The translations under genes were made by a program, and so were the position numbers. Shown here piece by piece: positions 47,501-59,500 of a stretch of DNA of 64,000 nucleotides. The notes under the pieces were generated by a model. The model was not told where the DNA came from. It did not search any database and saw only the letters and a list, made by a program, of their open reading frames with translations. Source of the stretch: Penium margaritaceum (taxonomy: Eukaryota > Streptophyta > Zygnematophyceae > Desmidiales > Peniaceae); NCBI GenBank assembly GCA_023375785.1, contig SZWC01006949.1, positions 27,491 to 91,490 of the forward strand, given 5' to 3'. Position 1 is the first letter of the stretch; the number at the start of each line of letters is the position of its first letter.

Positions 47501-48180
47501 GTCACAATCATGAACTTTTGAGTGTGCTTTACAGAGAGTCTCATCAATGTGTAGGCATGCACAGAAAACAAGCTGAGCTAAAGGTCAGGCACGAAAAGCA
47601 CCTCAAAAAGATACAGGGGGCCGGACAGATCATTGAAGCACACAACCCCAACACCCTTGACCGGTAATGAATGACCAGAGCCCGTGCAAACAGAGCGAAT
47701 ATACGCAAAACGACTGAGGACAATGAAGTCACCACAATGACAGGTTCTATGGTGAGTGGCACCAGAATCGATGATCCAGATGCCATCAGGATCACGACCG
47801 GAGGATGTCACTGTGCAACGGGCAATGGAACACTCGACCTTAGACGGGTGCTGAGCAACCGGTGATGATGAACGAAGAAGGGCACAAAGGTGAGACTCAT
47901 GAAGCCAATGAGTACTGTGAGGCCCATCATCATCACATGCCAACTGTGCCCCCCCACATGCGTCATCACGAGCTACAAGAACAGATGAATGAACAGTTGT
48001 TGAACCACCCGACTGTGACAACACACTTGCACCTCCCTGAAAACAAAGCGCCAGGAGATCATGGAGCTTGGCAATGGTGTGGTCATGTGGGTCCGGGTCG
48101 CCACTGCTCGTTGGTGGGAAAGCGTGAACTACTACCGTTGTGGTCGCCGTGCAACCAGAAGTTGTGCTCTTCAATACAGA
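44580..48180 (-). pseudogene. E6 copia pol region
   Basis: On the - strand: protease motif GIWIIDSGATHH near 47755-47790; integrase near 47350-46600, ending in MTWVLNRLPHGPLPDH, a typical post-core copia segment; RT near 45650-45000 with HKACLVIKGYSL, MDVNNVFLYGSLHDKIHV and LRKSLYGLNKSPWYWNQ, hallmark RVT_2 words; then MKDLGLALMFLGMEI; and RNase H start near 44650-44700 (GYTDSNRAWILDGRS). The order PR-IN-RT-RH is diagnostic of Ty1/copia. The region is broken. Confidence 0.88.
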
Positions 48181-48299
48181 CGGCAGTGCGTGTGCAACCT
48201 GAAGACCGCGAGTGATCTGCGTTCAGTCAAGCGGCTGTTGGCACTTGGTGTAGCATTGAGCGCCTCCACTATTTCAGCAGTGAGCAGTACGTCCACTTC

Positions 48300-49720
48300 T
48301 ACCGCCCTGTGACTGCTACTATTGCGACAGCTGCTGGCCTGAACCGCACCTCCTTTTCCCCTTCTTCCCTACTGCCGCTGTTGCCACACCCTGCGTATGA
48401 GTCGGGGTAATCGGGGTCAAAGGGAAAGAGGACGTTGTGTTAGAGGATAGAGTAGCATGCTACAAGAGGGGCATCGGTGGAGACGCGATGACCGTTGCAA
48501 CAAGGGGACACTCCTGATGGGCCACGGCTGCCTCACGGGCAGAAGTCACCTAGAGGAAGAGCTGATGCGCCCAGGGGAGAAGCTCAAGGGAGGTGGAGAA
48601 GAGCTTGAGCACGGCTTCACTATACCTCAAGAAGATGTCTGTGTTCTCAAGACTAGCTTCAAGCACGAGCGTCTGGAGCACCCACGGATGTGTACCTTCT
48701 GAGGTTCCAAGGCGAGTGTAGATGCGGATAGCCCACTGCCAAAAATCAATTGTGGGCTCGGCAAATCCCTGGCGAAGGGAGTGAAAGGCACGAATGTGAG
48801 CCACACGCATGGCGTGTGTCTCTGCTACAAGCAGGGACAATGTCAGTTTCCAGCCACGACTTGGATCAGCACCCGTGCCTGTGCCGGTCTCTCCAAGGGA
48901 CGGGCAAAATTCCATGCTGGTCTTGTGCTGCATGGCGGAAAGGAGTCTGCACATTGCCCTGGCCATTGTTTGCACCTGAGCACGATCTGTAACCTGGTAC
49001 GGGCCGTGACACTAAGGCCATACCCCCTCCAGAGTGGCCCGGACCGGGAAAAAAATCTCTCAATAGTCAAAGTTGTCCTCGCTAACATATCGTGGAGGCG
49101 GTGTCTCGAAGTCCTTTAGTTGACGTTCAGTATGGAGAGCAACCACAGGGTGAGAAGGATGAGGGATTGGAAAGACACCAGGACGAGAAAAGTTGCTGGG
49201 GTAGGGATCGGGTGAGGAACGGATCTTTGGTATAAGGGAGCTAGATGTGTGTGGTGGCCGAGAACTCGTCTAAAGCTGGAGGAGACGCTACTGAAGCACG
49301 CGGATCCTGCTCTCGTGAGTGCCATCCTCCATACCTGGCATATCAGGACCCTCATCCCAAGGATTGAGAGGTGGCAGGTTGCGTCATGCTCTTGTCATCG
49401 GTACAGATGCTGAATGCTGTGCAGAGGGTATGACACCGTCAACTCCCTTGGAGGTCTGACGCGAAGCTGTGGACAGACCACAAAAAACCTCAGTGACCGT
49501 ACGGATGGCATTAGTCCGCTACTTCTGCAGATAACGCATATCGTCCTGTTGCCTCTGTAGGTCCTCAATAGCCTTCAAGCGTAGGCTCATGACCCTTGAG
49601 GAGGAAAAAGAGGGATCTAGTCGTCCTGTGCCCTTATCATCGGCCGAAGCCATTGAAGTGCTCACTATGGGGCCGAACATAAAAGATGTTCCAAACAAGA
49701 AACCAACAATGTTTCTCATG
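48300..49720 (-). pseudogene. E6 gag region
   Basis: By position, gag lies between the leader and the protease. A - strand segment near 48550-48975 has the helical, Leu/Ala/Trp-rich look of copia gag (MRVAHIRAFHSLRQGFAEP, FWQWAIRIYTRL). No zinc knuckle was clearly seen. The assignment is mainly positional. The region is broken. Confidence 0.5.
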
Positions 49721-49899
49721 GAGTTAGAACGTTAAAACAATGACATTTTGACCCTAAAATTGCTGATGTCAACAAAACCACTAGTGACATGAGCATTTTG
49801 TACGCCGGCAAAAAAAAGCCAGCGTTTTGTACGCTAGCGTATTTTACACCAGTGGTATTTGTTTTTGGAAGTGACACGAACTCCTCGGTTGGGATGACT

Positions 49900-50050
49900 G
49901 TATCACACCCTGCCCTGCATAGGCCTGCGTAGCTCTGAACAGCCCTATGCATCCTTACGTAGCCTTGTGCTGCCCTACACAATGCTGTGCATCTTCTATG
50001 TAGCTATGCAATTGTGTTGCGTAATAGTGTTGTGCACTAGTTCTGCTATC
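49900..50050. repeat. Imperfect GTAGCYCTG/CTGCCCT repeat in the E6 leader
   Basis: Several imperfect copies of CTGCCCTRCAYA...GCRTAGC steps, within the untranslated leader of E6 between the primer-binding site and gag. Confidence 0.5.
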
Positions 50051-50479
50051 TACCGCTCTTATGGCCACCACCACTATTTCTGTGCTACTACTACTGCTTC
50101 TACCGCCGCTGTTGTGCTATTCTTGCTGCCCACGGCTGCTCATGCCACGACTGTTGCAAGCTCCTGCCACCACGCTGCCAGTGCTTGCAGCTACTGCCGC
50201 GAGCTGCTGCAAGCTGATTTTCCTCTTTCTTTTCCATTTTTTTTCCTCTAGAGACAGGCAACCAGACACGGCTGCTTATGCCAACCGCTGCTGCTCCTAC
50301 TACTTGGGATGGCTGCTGGTGCTGGAAACTGCCATAGCTCACCTGGTGTAGTCGTGGGAATTTTGTGGTGATATTGCTGCTCTAAACGACTACAACGAGA
50401 CCCAAGAAACGACGGCGGTTGTGACTCTCACTGCTGTTGCTAGTGCTGCATCTCTACGATGCAGCACGAGGAGTTGTAG

Positions 50480-50498
50480 CTTGTTTGTTTTGATACCA
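50480..50498 (-). other. E6 primer-binding site
   Basis: On the - strand, TGGTATCAAAACAAACAAG starts directly after the LTR end ...CTTCTCA. TGGTATCA is the initiator-tRNA-Met complement used by most plant copia elements. Confidence 0.85.
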
Positions 50499-50871
50499 TG
50501 AGAAGATGCGTGGAAGCTTCCCAACAACACAGCCGCTGACTAGGCGTCAATGCCTGGTCAGACAATGACGACAATCACATGTCATACACAAAACGACAAT
50601 AGTCTGGCTAGGAGAAACAAGTCAAAGTGTCAGAATGCTTCAATAGGATTTGCAGAGAGAAGTAACAAACAACAAATCCACAGCATAAATACTTACCACG
50701 GCGCACGACGGGTGTCGCACGCAGCAGTGCAAGGTCTATCCTAAAACCGGTCCAAAAACATTGATTCTGTAGTGGTTGTGCATGGACAAGTCAGAATAAT
50801 ACGTCGTCTGAACCTAAACATGCAAGATCTCAATCTGGACGCTTTGACTGGTTACACGCATGCATCCGGCA
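50499..50871 (-). repeat. E6 5' LTR
   Basis: 373 bp, TG...CA, bounded on the inner side by the primer-binding site. The outer end is set by loss of similarity with the 3' LTR near 50872/44568. Confidence 0.85.
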
Positions 50872-51209
50872 TTGAACGGCAGACACACAATGAAAAACAT
50901 GCAAATCAAGCCTACGTCCAATCCATTGATAAAATCATATAGGCTGTAGAAAAACTGTAGAAGGCCCTAGACAACATCCAAGACTATAGGGCGGTCGTCG
51001 GACAAGTCCGAGTAGGTGATCCATCACCAGAGAACGCGTCGGCACCACTTGGGTCCGCATAAGGGATTCGCACGGGCATGGACACAACCGAGTGGTCATT
51101 GTAAACTGTACAAGTTGACAAGAATGTCACAAATCACAACAGGGATAGGGTTTGAAAGCAATTTGCATGTAAAAAGGAACCCAAAAAAAGTGCACGAACA
51201 CCATTTTGA
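50872..51209. other. No gene recognised
   Basis: Short stretch between E6 and repeat D. No coding or repeat signal was recognised. Confidence 0.4.
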
Positions 51210-51850
51210 GGCTACATAAATTGCAGCATCGGTGTGCTAATGTCATCATTGTACTCAAACAATCACAAACACCTTTTTTGAGGTGTTTTTTATTGTTCAA
51301 GGGAGGGGTTTGCGTGGGGTTAACGAGCGGGGTCCAAGACACCCCATGCGTTAAAAGGGGACTTGCTGGACCCCATTGCCACGTGGCCCAGCAGGTGCCT
51401 GCGCAACAAATCAAACCCTCATTCCTAAATGTAATTTGGGGTTGGGTTTGATGGTAGTTTGCATGCTCAAGAGGTAGGGTTTATGCACCCTTTGAAAGAA
51501 AAGAGGAAACAAGGGGTCATTTTCTTCATTGCGATCTCGCAAGGGCGCGAGAGTCGCAATCAAGCGAGAACTGCTTTATCGTAACTCTCGCTCCCTTGCA
51601 ATATCGCAATCTCGCAAGGGAGCAAGAGTTCTGATCAAGCTATTCTCAATCGATAAAGGAGGGTTGCATGACCCTCGTCACCATGCTCGATGTGCGATGC
51701 ATTTCACTAACCGAGCATGGCGAGCGAGCTGGACACCACGTTTCTATTTCTGAAGTGCTGGATATGGCGCACATGAAATTCCGCTTGTGGATATGGCAAT
51801 GTCAACCCTTCGAGCGAGTGGATGTATTGGCTATTTTGCCCCTAGTAAAA
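51210..51850 (+). repeat. Dispersed repeat D, right copy
   Basis: Inverse counterpart of 42540-43260. Includes GAGGGGTTTGCGTGGGGTT near 51303, TTTGGGGTTGGGTTTGA near 51436 and GAGCATGGCGAGCGAG near 51714. It also contains several near-copies of AATCTCGCAAGGG / CTCGCTCCCTTGC between 51530 and 51640. Confidence 0.7.
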
Positions 51851-52444
51851 AGGAGAATTGCTCGATCGTGATTCTCATATCAGGGGGGGTGGCACATCAC
51901 CCCCTCGCTTTGCTTGATTGGCGACTTGCGTCCCCGGTCGAGCATGGCCATCAAAAAAGGTATGGCATAGTTTTTTCCCCTTTCCGGGTATGGCGTGGTT
52001 AACATTCAAGTTATGGGTATCCCAGGCTTATGTTAACGCTTGCGCAGATACATCAGCTCCCCACTTAGATTCTGATTATCCAATGGACACATACCCCCCC
52101 TCTGGTTCTTGCAAATCATTGCTTGTGCGGCACGTGTTGTGACAAGTGATGGGAAATTCACAAACATCACATTAGAACCATGCCAAGGGTTGTATCATCA
52201 CAAGATACACAAACTTGAGATTTCTCCATGCAACTTTTCAAGATTAATGGAACCCAATATATAGCTCATTACTGCCCGATAGATGTAGTTCAACCTAGTC
52301 AGCATGGGTGAGTGATCGACATCCCGCAAATTCACTCATTTTTCAATCAAACATATCTCATGTTGAAACCAATTATTTAGCAAGGATTTTGTGTCACGAC
52401 CACATGGAACGTTTGGTAAAGGTCAATTCCCTTGTCAATGGTGT

Positions 52445-52544
52445 GAACAGGTCCATGGATGGTTATAAATGTTAAAATTCTCATGTTGATTTTTTTTACA
52501 TCCATAAGCTGCGTGGAAACGAGTCCGTGGATGGTTATAAATGT
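52445..52544. repeat. 72-bp-spaced local duplication
   Basis: GTCC(A/G)TGGATGGTTATAAATGT occurs at 52451-52472 and 52523-52544, with one mismatch and weak similarity around it. It is a small tandem duplication. Confidence 0.75.
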
Positions 52545-53163
52545 GACACTTCTTTTAGGGAAAGTCCTTTGCCTTACACATTGTGTGATACTAACTGTGT
52601 TTGAAAACATGATAGTGTGGATGAATATCCCATCTCATACAGTTTACCTCATACTTCCTGATTCAACTTTGTTTTCACGGGCATCCTAAATTGTCTGACA
52701 AGCTGTAGGTTCTTGAAACTTATGACGTTCATACTGACAAGTATCTGTAGCATACATGGGACCCTCTCCTGACATCCTAGTAGAAAAGGATCCAACGATG
52801 GATCAACATCTATTTGATTAAGGCTAATGTGTCTCTCGCCAACACAAACCTCCAACCAAAATACATGTATCATCCTAATGTTGTCCCTCCCCCAACCCAC
52901 TACAAGCAAAACCTTCCCCACAATTTCTTTTCCTTTCTCTCCTCCCGTAACTCACACAAATGGAATGTTGCCATCTCCCTTAAGCTCATCCCCCAGGCTG
53001 TTGCCACAGTTGAGGTGCGAGGTGGGCGCCTTGAAGTTGTTCATCTTACTTGGAAACTTACTGCACTCCGCGCTAAGTTATTGTTATCCTTTCTTAATCC
53101 ACCCCTCTATCTATAAGAAATACCAGCAACTTCATCTCAAGATTTTGTTTCCAAATGCCATTT

Positions 53164-53634
53164 TCACACTCTTTCAAATCCCCACGACCATCCCCATTCA
53201 ATTGTCAAATTGTTGGAAACAATATTCCCAAGCCTTCTTCGAGAAAAAGCTAGAAGTCCTTTGCCCCTCACGTGCCATGAGGAGTTTTCAGCGGAATCCC
53301 TTGCCCTCGACAAATGGCCACGCCGACAGTTGAGTACCCCCTTTGGCATCAAACCGGCGGAAGCCTTTTTTATAAAATGCCAGCTTTGGAACCACCATAT
53401 CTGCATGTCCACCACCTCTCGTGCATGTCTTGAACACACAAGCATAATGCTCATTACCCTTTGATATTCCCCTTCACAAATCCAACTCCTAACCAATGTT
53501 TTCGGGTCTATCCCCCAGGAGTGGAGAACACCCCTGTCCTCCCGCCAAGTAGCAACCCAACATAGCTCTCTCACAAGAATCTTTCTATTACGGGGCACTT
53601 TCCTAACGCACCCATATGTGATATCTTCCTGCAT
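53164..53634 (-). other. Unrecognised open segment, 156 codons
   Basis: A - strand frame without stops that looks like real protein: RKILVRELCWVATWRED, GIDPKTLVRSWICEGEYQ, IWWFQSWHFIKK. It is basic and Trp-rich. Further upstream on the same strand, other frames also read as protein-like (RIDFPFKGKSVPWDHFLKVE near 53860-53950), so a longer decayed gene is likely. No family was recognised. A LINE or DNA-transposon protein is a guess from context only. Confidence 0.3.
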
Positions 53635-54049
53635 GGAAGTTCACCCCACCTACTTTGTGCAAAATACCTTCCTTTTCAATTCCGGAACCAATATCCTCAC
53701 GTCCCATACCCTGCTGCTATGTGTCCATCTTCCCTCTAAGGTGGCAGTCCCGGAAATCATACAAGACAACTAGTACATCTTAAATACCAGAGCGTGTTTT
53801 ATCCACATCCATCGTTTTCCTACTTAGGACCAAGCTCCTCCTCCTGCCAAGAGATTTCTTGCCTCCCTCTCCCTCTACTTTAAGGAAATGGTCCCAAGGT
53901 ACACTCTTTCCCTTGAACGGGAAATCGATCCTTCCCATCTTGCACCACCGAGTTCTCTACTACATTCTCCTCTGCTCTACCCAGGTAAGAAGATGTTAGC
54001 GTTTCTTACCCAAATATGAAAACTGCCTTGGTTGCAACAAGGAGGAGAC

Positions 54050-54200
54050 TCCGGGGTTTTGGGTTTTTGTTTCTGCACGGACTCCTGCTGGGCCTCGCAG
54101 TAGCAAGGCCCACCAGGTTCCCTTTAAGTGCATAGGGTTTTGTGGACCCCCCAGTAAAAACCCTTGCAAACATTTGTGAGAAAAGTCACAAACTCGTGTA
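54050..54200 (-). repeat. Dispersed repeat D, partial third copy
   Basis: Same orientation as 42540-43260. Matches the section near 43040-43190 (GGGTTTTG...CTGGGCC...AGGTTCCCTTTAAGTGCATRGG...GGACCCC). It shows that repeat D is dispersed and not only a flanking inverted pair. Confidence 0.55.
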
Positions 54201-54474
54201 TCAGAGGGTTTGTGATTTTTCTTTCATGGTTGACATTGGCAGGCTGTCGTTGGATGGCATGCAGTGTTGAGGTAGCGTGTACAGTTAGAAACAGCGTGGT
54301 TCTTTGCATGCTCGCTAGATGTACCGTCAATAGAGAGCGAAAAAGTCCCAAACTTGGATATGGTGTGGTCAATGTGCAAAACGTGGATATGGAGATAGTT
54401 AGTGTGAAGGATAAGTTGACACAACAATAATGGTTGTGGCTCTAACCTCATACGAGCCGCTATTCTCCTTATCA

Positions 54475-55005
54475 CTTAAAAATTCCGAACCTACCTGGTT
54501 CTTGGCCTACCGAAGACGCAAATCTTGCCTTGGTGGTTGAATTTCTATGCCGACCTGATTGGCTGGACATGTTGTTTTGAGGTACAGATGATCCAGACCG
54601 TCAGCAGTTGAGAAAAAATCGACATGTTTGTTTTGGCGTTACTGGCCTTGCTAGCTTGCAATACTGACGATGGTTCGAACTTTGGATTTGTTTTGTCTTG
54701 CACGATTGATCGTAAGAATCCTACGTGAAATCCATGTTCAGAAATGTGAGAAAACATTGTTTTCAGAATTTTGAGGCTGCTGGCAATGTCACCGTTAGGG
54801 CGGCCTGCCATGTGATGCTTTCACGTCAGGTCAGATTAGTTGAGTGACCCGACGGACCGGCTGATGAAACAGGTTGTCATCGTTTGTCGTCACATGTTTT
54901 GGAGGTCGTTTCTTTTTTTATTAATAGGAGTTTCTCAAGCATACCCATCCTCGACATCGCCGAATGTTGTTGAGGCTGGTCAGGAGGTCGCTTCACAGAA
55001 GTTTA
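54475..55005 (+). repeat. Long inverted repeat, left arm
   Basis: About 530 bp whose reverse complement continues as the right arm: 55056-55434, then 62223-62375 beyond E4. Shared blocks include GTTAGGGCGGCC, CTTTCACGTCAGGTC, GGACCGGC(T/G)GATGAAAC, CGCCGAATGT(T/C)GT and TACTGGCCTTG(C/T)TAGC. The arms differ at perhaps a quarter of sites by eye, so the structure is old. One arm frame is open (54840-55058, 72 codons), but no family was recognised. Confidence 0.85.
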
Positions 55006-55055
55006 CCCTATTGAGATTTCTATGGCTGTATGGCCACTCCGCTCAATTATGTTCT

Positions 55056-55434
55056 TGAGCCAACTTCTGCGAGGCGATGACCTGAACAGCCGCCACGACA
55101 TTCGGCGACGCCGATGACAGGTAGCCTTGGGAAGCTCCTGTTCGAAAGAACTACTTCCAAAATATGTGACGGCCATCGATGACCATCCGTTTCATCCGCC
55201 GGTCCATCTGGTCAGTAGATTGATCCGACCTGACGTGAAAGCCTCATGGCGTGGGCCGCCCTAACAGTGACCTTGCGAGCGGCCTGGAAATTCAAACAAA
55301 CATTTTTTTCTGAGATCTCTTCACATTAAAGTCACGCAGGATTGTAAAAATCAATGATGCAAGATGAAAAAAATCATAACTTCAAACCATCGTCAGAATT
55401 GCAGGGCTAACAAGGCCAGTTACGCCAGAACATA
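55056..55434 (-). repeat. Long inverted repeat, right arm, first part
   Basis: Reverse-complement match to 54625-55005. A ~50-bp spacer (55006-55055) separates the arms. It stops at the E4 LTR and is continued after E4. Confidence 0.85.
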
Positions 55435-56210
55435 AGTAACAAGGTGCCCACCTTTTTCTTGAATACTCGGGGCCTCGTCCAAGTTTTGGGGGCATGCACA
55501 CCTTTTTCTGTTTTTTGGAAATCCAGGTCGCGGTCGAGCTCACCGCTGCTCGACCGTCGATGCGAGGAGGTGGAGGAAGGAGCGAGCGAATTCGTACCGG
55601 CGTGTGGTGAACGCTGGCACAGGAGGGTGTTTTGCTTGCAACTATGGGTGGACGTTCCAAACAGGCAACACAAAGCTGCATGTCACACTCACAGCGAGTG
55701 GCGTGACGGTAACGCCACCCGTCAAGGGGTTGTTCAACCGGACAGGCCCGACAGCGCGCTTGGTCAACGGCGGTAGCATTTACGTTGACTGCGACCGTGG
55801 GACGGTCACAGTACCATCGGTGGCGTGCGCAACAGGGCGACTGCACCCACTGTCGGGAGTCATACGCGACCAACGAGGTGGCTCGCCGAGAGACAAGAAG
55901 ATCCGTCGATCTGGGAGATCGACGGCCGGGGACTTCTCGCACAAGGCACTAGGTGCAAGTAGGGCACCGAGTTTAGGTGCAAGCAAGGCACCGAGTACAG
56001 GTGCAAGTAGCTTGTTGTAACAATCTAGGAGAGCAATAGGCTAGGGCCAAGACTAGCACGCCAAACAGTATGAATATCTTATACGCTCTTCACTATAGTT
56101 AACCTCTATTTTCCAGCTCTAGATTCCAGACTTCTCCAATTCTATTGTTCCGCTACGACTGTGCCCCCTACACACTTACGCTTAATCCATAGAGAGCACA
56201 CACTCTCACA
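55435..56210 (+). repeat. E4 5' LTR
   Basis: About 776 bp, ending CACACTCTCACA directly before the primer-binding site. The 24-bp tandem array is at 55952-56010. Confidence 0.9.
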
Positions 56211-56212
56211 TC

Positions 56213-56226
56213 TGGTATTAGAGCCA
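56213..56226 (+). other. E4 primer-binding site
   Basis: TGGTATTAGAGCC, one base from the canonical TGGTATCAGAGCC initiator-tRNA-Met site, two bases after the LTR. Confidence 0.85.
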
Positions 56227-56559
56227 GAGTTACACGTTAGGCGGAAGCGCTGCCGGAGCTCGCCAAACTTCAAGGAGCAAAGGCACAGACAACGTCCATG
56301 CTGATCGAGAGAGAGATTTTCTGGACAAATTCGAAGCCAACCCACGAGCCAAACTCTGGAATTTTTTTCTATACTTCCTGATTTTCCACACGGCCTACCA
56401 TGCACACACAAGAGATGAGGGGTGACTCCTACGCACTTCGAAGACTTCAAATTTTCTTCCTTGATTGCCAAATTGCTGCCAGAATGTTTTGATTACTGCC
56501 AAAACGCTGCCAATTCTTTTCTTGAGGATCTCCTACAGCCAAAATGCACTAAGAGCCAT

Positions 56560-59500
56560 GGAGCAAGCCATGCAGCAGATTGTAGAGCAGCTCAAAGTCC
56601 TCAAGCTGGGGAATGAGCAGCTCAATTAGTAGGTAGCTGACCTGCGGGACGGGACTGACGCTGGACAGGTAAGGGCGGCCTGGTCAAGGAGTCCGCCAAT
56701 ACCAAAGCCAAAGGCTTCGGAACCGTTCAATCCCTCTGTGAAGGGAGCGAGCGTTCGGACCTAGTTGTTTGTGATGAACAGCTACTTTGGGGCTCTGGGT
56801 CACCCTCTGGAGGAAGATGTTGTGCGTGTGTCATTCGCGGTGAAACTGCTACATAGAGCAGCATTGGAGTGGTGGAGGCAGCTGAATGTGCCAGCCACTT
56901 GAGGTGGAGGTGGGAACGTAGCTGTGCAGCATGCCGTGTTGTGGCAACGAGGAGTAGAGCAAGTTGAAGTGCACGTGTCAACGACATGGGAGCAGTTTGA
57001 GCAAGCCATCAAAGATTGGTTAAATCTCGTAAACGCCTCCATGGTCACACGCAACAAGTTGAAGCAGCTGAAGTAGATTGGCTCGGTGTAGGAGTACACA
57101 AGCCATTTATTGGCTTTGTGCTCAGAGATTGATGACATGAGCGAGCCAGAGATGGTGGAAAATTACCACAATGGCTTGAAGTCGAAAGTTTAGCGCACGA
57201 TCACATTAAGTGGCATCACGGAATTCCAGTTGATGGTAACCACTGCTGAGCACGTTGACGCGCTACGCTACCATCGAGGGGGTTTTTGTGAGAAGGAGGA
57301 GATTTTTTAGCGTCGAGCACAACACCAACGAACTGAACCCATGGAGATCAATGCAGTATAAGGAGGCCTACAGCAGAGCAAACCGCGTTGTGGGAACTGT
57401 TGGATCTCCGGGAAGCATAGGTACCACAAGAACAACTGCAAGAAGCAGGAGGGAAATGGCAACTAGTAATGAGTGGCGGACGACCAACTGCTGGCAAAGC
57501 TTTGTCTACATCAGCAAACAGCAGCCCTGAAATTCCTTTGACAACTAGGGTAATGCCGAGTGTATTGTTACTGAGCAAAGGAAGTGGGAGCATTCCGGGA
57601 ATCCTCTTGAAAGCTGAAATTTACTTGGCTGATTCTACGGATGGCAAGGGGCACCCGACTCGCTCATTAAAGCAGGACTGGATTGCGGCGCGTTGCACTC
57701 ATTCTTATGTGACAAGCTCTCAAAACGTTCGAGGCTTGCACGGCTACCTAGAACTCCAGCTAAGGCCAAGTTAGTGCGAGGGGAACTGGAGTGCGCATTG
57801 GCTCTGAAAACATTGAGGGTCCGTGTGCGCAAGCTGTCGTGTAAGGTGAGTTTTTGCACGTGTCCGATGGATGCCTACAATGCCACTATAGGGCTTGACT
57901 GGCTGCACTAGTGGAATCTTGCTGTAGATTGGGTGTGCAGCCAGGTGAAAGTGAAAAAATGTGAAGAACAAATCGCTTTGCCATTGTGGGCTGAGGAGAA
58001 GGACTCCAAGGCAGGCAAGGTTCCATGATTGAGTTACGTGCAGCTGAAGCGCTGTCAGCGCAAGGGAGACAAAGTGTACCTCGTGTGGGTGCGCCAGAGG
58101 GAAGTAGCAAAGCAGGTGGAAGTGTAGGCAGCAGAGGCAAAGAAATAAGAGGTAGAGCAGCAGAAAGCACCAATAGTAGAGCTGTTGGAAGGCATCACGA
58201 GAGCATTAGACAGTTAGAATGACATGTTTCATACTAGGCTGCCAAAGGGTTTACCACCAAAGCGAGACATCGACCACAACATTGAGCTGGTTTCAGAAGC
58301 TTCTCCAATGGTGCGGGCAACTTATCGCATGATTGATAGAGTTGGGTGAGCTGAAGAAGTAGTTGGAGGAGCTGATGGAGCAGGGGTTCATCAAGCCGTT
58401 GGTGTAACCCTATGCTGCACAGGTCCTCTTTGTGAAGAAGAAGACCGGGAGTTGCGGATGTGCGTGGCCTATTGCACATTGAACAATGTAACAATCAGGA
58501 ACCGGTACCCGCTGCCAAGGGTCGAGGATTTGATTGACCAACTGAGGGGAGCGTAGTACTTCAGTAAGATTGACTTGCGATTGGGATACCATCAGATCCG
58601 GAGTACGGAGAAGGATGTAGAGAAGATGGTGTTTTGGATGCGGTATGGCCATTTTGAGTACCTTGCGATGCCATCTGGATTCACCAACGCTCCTGTAACA
58701 TTCATGAGCCTCATGAACAGTATCTTCCACCCTCACTTGGACCAATTCATGGTGGTGTTCCTCGACGACATCCTTATCTACTTCTCAGCTCTGGAAGAGC
58801 ATCAACAACATCTTTGGCAGGTGTTGGACATTCTTTAGAGAGAGAAGTGTTTTGCTAAGCTCTCCAAGCGTAAGTTTGAGAAAAGGGAGGTGGAGTTCCT
58901 TGAACACATCGTGAGCGGCAAGGGTCTCCACATGGATCTGAAGAAGGTGGAAGAAGTGAAACAGTGGCCAACACCAAAGTGGGTACATGACATCCAAGTC
59001 TTCTTATGGTTTGTCAACTACTATCGGAAATTCATGCAGGGGTACGAAAAGAAGGGTGCGCCGCTGACCCAGCTACTACGAAAGGATCACTAGTGGGAAT
59101 GGGGCGTGAAGGAGCAAAAGAGCTTTGAGTAGCTCAAGACTGCAATGTGACGCTTTGATCCTGGTGCATCCGGATTCATCCGGGGAGTACGTCATGGTGA
59201 AGGACGCAAGCGACTAAAACATTGGGGCAATCCTGATACAGGATCACGAGAAGGGACCGCAACTGATTGCATAGGCGTCTCGCAAGCTGCAAGGTGCGGT
59301 CCTGAACTACGCGATAAAAAAGAAAGAGATGTTGGTAGTGATCCATGCGTTCATGCATTGGAGGTGCTACCTCAAGTCGCGACGTTGTGTGGTATTTACG
59401 GATTATTACTCCCTAAAGTACGTGAAGACGCAGTTGAACCTGAGTTGCCAGCAGACTCGCTAGATGGAGTTTCTTGAAGGGAGATTTCAGTTTGAGATCC

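Larger units (their letters stand above)
44193..50871 (-). mobile_element. E6: Ty1/copia element
   Basis: An LTR retrotransposon of ~6.7 kb on the - strand. From right to left: 5' LTR (50871-50499), primer-binding site, long leader, gag, protease, integrase, RT, RNase H, 3' LTR (44567-44193). Integrase before RT defines copia. The LTRs are ~374 bp and clearly diverged. No matching target-site duplication was seen (AAGTT left, TTGAA right). It is broken, around ten or more disruptions. It sits between the two inverted copies of repeat D. Confidence 0.88.
51851..54049. other. No host gene recognised
   Basis: About 2.2 kb. Only the local duplication at 52445-52544 and one longer - strand open segment at 53164-53634 stand out; both have their own entries. 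Confidence 0.4.
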
